Assembly: GCF_009296175.1 (NCBI RefSeq)
Contig: NZ_VOSK01000045.1
Location: 1-36,400, forward strand
Length of the DNA stretch: 36,400 nucleotides
Source of the DNA: Microvirga tunisiensis
GTDB lineage: Bacteria > Pseudomonadota > Alphaproteobacteria > Rhizobiales > Beijerinckiaceae
Direction: 5' to 3'
The position numbers and the translations under genes were made by a program. The notes beneath the pieces were generated by a model. The model worked only from the letters and a program-made list of their open reading frames with translations, had not been told where the DNA came from and made no database searches. The first letter of the stretch is position 1, and every line of letters starts with the position of its first letter. Positions 34,475-36,400 of this stretch are shown in pieces.

Positions 34475-34511
34475 TCCAAAACGAAACGGCGCCTGAGTTT
34501 CCCAGGCGCCG
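34475..34511 (-). terminator. Rho-independent terminator of the PRC-barrel gene
   Basis: CGGCGCCTG at 34487-34495 and CAGGCGCCG at 34503-34511 form a 9-bp stem with a 7-base loop. On the minus strand it begins about 26 bases after the PRC-barrel stop and is followed by TTTCGTTTTGG. Confidence 0.75.
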
Positions 34512-34537
34512 CCTCTCAGCAGGAACCGCTGTGCCGA

Positions 34538-35266
34538 TTACTGCTTCGGCGCGGTCGTGGCGCCGGTCGTTCCGGTGGTCGAGTTGTTGGCGTTGTTGTC
34601 GCCGTCCTCATCGAATGCCGGGGCAGCCTGAAGTTCAGCCTTCGTCATACGAAGCATGACGCGCTCGGGCTGGTTCTGATTGCTCGAAGAGGTATTCGCC
34701 GCCGTGTTGGTCGAGCCCGCAGAGCCCGAGCCAGACGTGGCTGTATTGCCCGTCGTAGCCGTCGAGCCTGTGGTGTTCACGTTGTTATTGCCGCTTTTGC
34801 TGTTGTCCATCGCCTGGGCCTGCTGGCTGCTCATGAACTCCAGCGACTTGAACGGAACGGCCACATCCTTTTCGCCGATGCCAAGGAAACCGCCCACGCC
34901 GACGACAGCGGCCATGACTTGACCGTTGCGATCCACGATCACGTCATTAATGTCGCCGATCGACTCGTTGTTGGCGCTGACCACACGGGTGCCGATCAGA
35001 TCAGAGGCCATGATCTGGTTCATTTCCATCTTGGTCATGAACTGGCCGGACGTGGCGCTGCTCTGGCCCATGGAAGCCGACGATTGACCCGCGGTGGATG
35101 AGCCGGAAGCGCCTGGCTGCATGGCCGGCGAACCTGTGGTGGTCGTGCCCGAGCCCGAAGCGGCCGGACGGTCAGTCGGGGCCGACGGAGACGAAGTCTG
35201 TGCGAGGGCGGGCGCAGCCGCGAAAGCCGTCACGACAAGGCAAGCTGCCATATGCTTCTTCAGCAT
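34538..35266 (-). CDS. Secreted PRC-barrel domain protein
   Basis: The 242-residue protein has a signal peptide (basic MLKKH, hydrophobic core, cleavage after ALA at about 22). A Ser/Thr/Gly-rich linker runs to about 75, a PRC-barrel at about 83-145 (DLIGTRVVSANNESIGDINDVIVDRNG, then FLGIGEKDVAVPFKSLEF), then an Asn/Thr/Ser low-complexity segment (about 157-198) and a short conserved LRMTKAELQAAPAF tail. PRC-barrels mediate protein interaction; periplasmic versions are common in Hyphomicrobiales and often stress-induced. AGGAG precedes the ATG at 35266. An exact EcfG-type promoter lies upstream, and a terminator follows the stop codon. Confidence 0.88.
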   Translation of the reverse strand: MLKKHMAACLVVTAFAAAPALAQTSSPSAPTDRPAASGSGTTTTGSPAMQPGASGSSTAGQSSASMGQSSATSGQFMTKMEMNQIMASDLIGTRVVSANNESIGDINDVIVDRNGQVMAAVVGVGGFLGIGEKDVAVPFKSLEFMSSQQAQAMDNSKSGNNNVNTTGSTATTGNTATSGSGSAGSTNTAANTSSSNQNQPERVMLRMTKAELQAAPAFDEDGDNNANNSTTGTTGATTAPKQ

Positions 35267-35666
35267 TGTTTCTTTCTCCTGAGGATCCACTAAAAATCGC
35301 GTTGTGCACCGAAGTGCGCGGGAGTGTAACGCACAGCATCAGCGACCGTTCCGAATATCGACCCAATCAAGTCAATGTTATCCGGATCTATATTGTGGAA
35401 CCTGGAAATGAATACTTGTTAATATTGTATGACAACAGATCGTCCGTGCCACCTGCCCGCCGACAAGCAGCAACAGTAACGCCAACATTGGCAACTACTT
35501 TTCAGACGAATGGTTCCAACCTCGAATCGCGGGACGATTTAGTCGGGTCCGGAACCCGGCGACCTCACATGATCGAATGTCGGATCAGATCGGCACCTGT
35601 ATCGGAAGCCTGGAACGTCAGTTGGAATTGAGTCTGCCTTGATGGATGCAGCTTGCCGCCAGCTAT
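35267..35666. other. 400-bp intergenic region
   Basis: This gap holds the PRC-barrel promoter at 35328-35352, then an AT-richer stretch at about 35365-35445 and no credible reading frame. A weaker EcfG-like match (GGAAC, 16 bases, AGTT, on the minus strand near 35494-35517) is present but is not listed as a promoter. No terminator is apparent after the gene that ends at 35667. Confidence 0.45.
35328..35352 (-). promoter_or_regulatory. EcfG-type promoter for the PRC-barrel gene
   Basis: On the minus strand GGAAC (35352-35348), 16 bases, CGTT (35331-35328): an exact consensus match, 62 bases upstream of the start codon at 35266. Confidence 0.8.
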
Positions 35667-36182
35667 TCAGGAAAGCGACTGCTCGAGAAGAGCCAGACAG
35701 AGGCTCGGCATCCGGTTGGCGCTCGCCTTGGCAAGAGGACTGACATCGCCCATGCAACCGACCGGATTGCGGCTCTTTGGCTTCTGTTCCTGCGGAGTTT
35801 CGTTGCCCTCTTTGCGGCGGGCGGGGTATTGTGCGACCGGGCCCTGCACCTCTTCCTTCAAGGTGACGACCGGCAGATCCGTATCTCGCGCGAAGGTCGT
35901 GACACCGGTGCGCGGATCCGACTTGTAGAGCACCTTTCCATCATGGTCCCGCAGGATTACCGCAGCATTGGCAACCCCGACGAGCTCCACGATCGATACC
36001 GTCATCGGGTTGCGCGCAGGAACTGGCGCGGCCACGCGATCACCTCTTGTCGACACAGAGTTTTCGAAGGGTAGCGACCCGGATTGAGCCAAGGGAGACA
36101 TGTTGAAGGACGCAGGGGCGAAACTTCCGGCCACGAAGAAAGCCCCAGCCAGTCCGACCAAAGCTACAGGTGTACGGAACAT
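35667..36182 (-). CDS. Secreted hypothetical protein under a stress promoter
   Basis: The 171-residue protein has a signal peptide (MFRTPVALVGLAGAFFVAGS) and a compact middle region at about 60-110 with alternating strands (VELVGVANAAVILRDHDGKVLYKSD, then RDTDLPVVTLKEE). A basic, proline-rich linker follows, then a C-terminal region with two cysteines (NPVGCMGDVSPLA and RMPSLCLALLE) that may form a disulphide. I know no named family. AGGAGAGAGGG directly precedes the ATG at 36182, and an exact EcfG-type promoter lies upstream. A periplasmic stress role is inferred from signal and promoter. Confidence 0.75.
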   Translation of the reverse strand: MFRTPVALVGLAGAFFVAGSFAPASFNMSPLAQSGSLPFENSVSTRGDRVAAPVPARNPMTVSIVELVGVANAAVILRDHDGKVLYKSDPRTGVTTFARDTDLPVVTLKEEVQGPVAQYPARRKEGNETPQEQKPKSRNPVGCMGDVSPLAKASANRMPSLCLALLEQSLS

Positions 36183-36222
36183 CCCTCTCTCCTGCTATCT
36201 CAGCTCAACAATTCGGGGAAAC

Positions 36223-36247
36223 AACGCGACCGTATCTTTGATGTTCC
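36223..36247 (-). promoter_or_regulatory. EcfG-type promoter for the secreted hypothetical gene
   Basis: On the minus strand GGAAC (36247-36243), 16 bases, CGTT (36226-36223): an exact consensus match about 41 bases from the start codon at 36182. Confidence 0.8.
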
Positions 36248-36292
36248 TGTCTCTCTGCGTAGGACCGACGAATAAAAAGATCTCATGGGCCA

Positions 36293-36331
36293 GTGACCGC
36301 CGGATTGGTGAGGTAAGGCGGTCACCTCACC
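36293..36331. repeat. Two interleaved inverted repeats near the right edge
   Basis: GTGACCGCC (36293-36301) pairs with GGCGGTCAC (36317-36325), and GGTGAGGT (36307-36314) pairs with ACCTCACC (36324-36331). The second left arm lies in the loop of the first stem and the right arms overlap by two bases. The two stems are therefore alternatives or could form a pseudoknot-like fold. No gene is visible around it before the window ends. Confidence 0.5.
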
Positions 36332-36400
36332 CCGGAGGCCGCTCATGCTCTACTCGCCCTCAGCAGACGCTTCATTCTCGCACAGCACCCACACGATCTA

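Noticed and set aside
35494..35517. GGAAC-N16-AGTT on the minus strand, a further EcfG-like site
   Set aside because: The -10 element has a mismatch, it is more than 200 bases from the next start codon, and about one such relaxed match is expected in the window by chance.

Overview
The window looks like chromosomal DNA of a GC-rich alphaproteobacterium in the Hyphomicrobiales, most like Methylobacteriaceae (for example a Microvirga or Methylobacterium relative). This is inferred from gene content, codon usage and GGAAC-N16-CGTT promoters of the alphaproteobacterial EcfG general stress sigma factor. There are about 30 protein genes, no rRNA, tRNA or CRISPR array, one insertion-sequence end at the left edge, several palindromic intergenic repeats and one candidate small RNA.

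Left part (1-10.8 kb). The window opens inside an IS630-type transposase. Next come a DUF4239 membrane protein, an asparaginase II-type L-asparaginase, UDP-glucose 6-dehydrogenase, a stand-alone AsnC/Lrp ligand-binding domain, a DUF924 protein and a divergent NAD(P)-binding protein/HxlR regulator pair. A 183-bp inverted-repeat element lies between the members of that pair. A secreted lytic transglycosylase-like protein follows, then a two-gene unit of a large, catalytically degenerate ABC exporter and a cyclic-nucleotide-binding domain protein.

Middle (10.9-24.8 kb). A tightly packed rightward cluster encodes two GT28/MurG-like and two GT4-like glycosyltransferases; the last gene fuses a glycosyltransferase to a polysaccharide-deacetylase-like domain. 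Together with the ABC protein and UDP-glucose dehydrogenase this suggests production of a glycan or glycolipid, whose product cannot be read from sequence. Directly behind it is a peptide-type ABC importer operon (double ATPase, binding protein, two permeases) followed by an acetamidase/formamidase gene, then a convergent DUF763 gene.

Right part (25-33.3 kb). A leftward RhlE-like DEAD-box helicase with a strong terminator, an MFS transporter, glpD-glpK for glycerol catabolism, a HIT hydrolase, a KGG-motif stress protein and a DMT exporter.

Right end (32-36.4 kb). This is the most interesting part. Four exact GGAAC-N16-CGTT promoters lie within about 2 kb, plus a near-match in front of the KGG gene. 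They serve a PRC-barrel secreted protein, an unknown secreted protein, an unknown two-gene operon and, on the opposite strand, a roughly 70-nt transcript with its own Rho-independent terminator and no protein gene. I read this as a general-stress locus containing a candidate EcfG-dependent small RNA.
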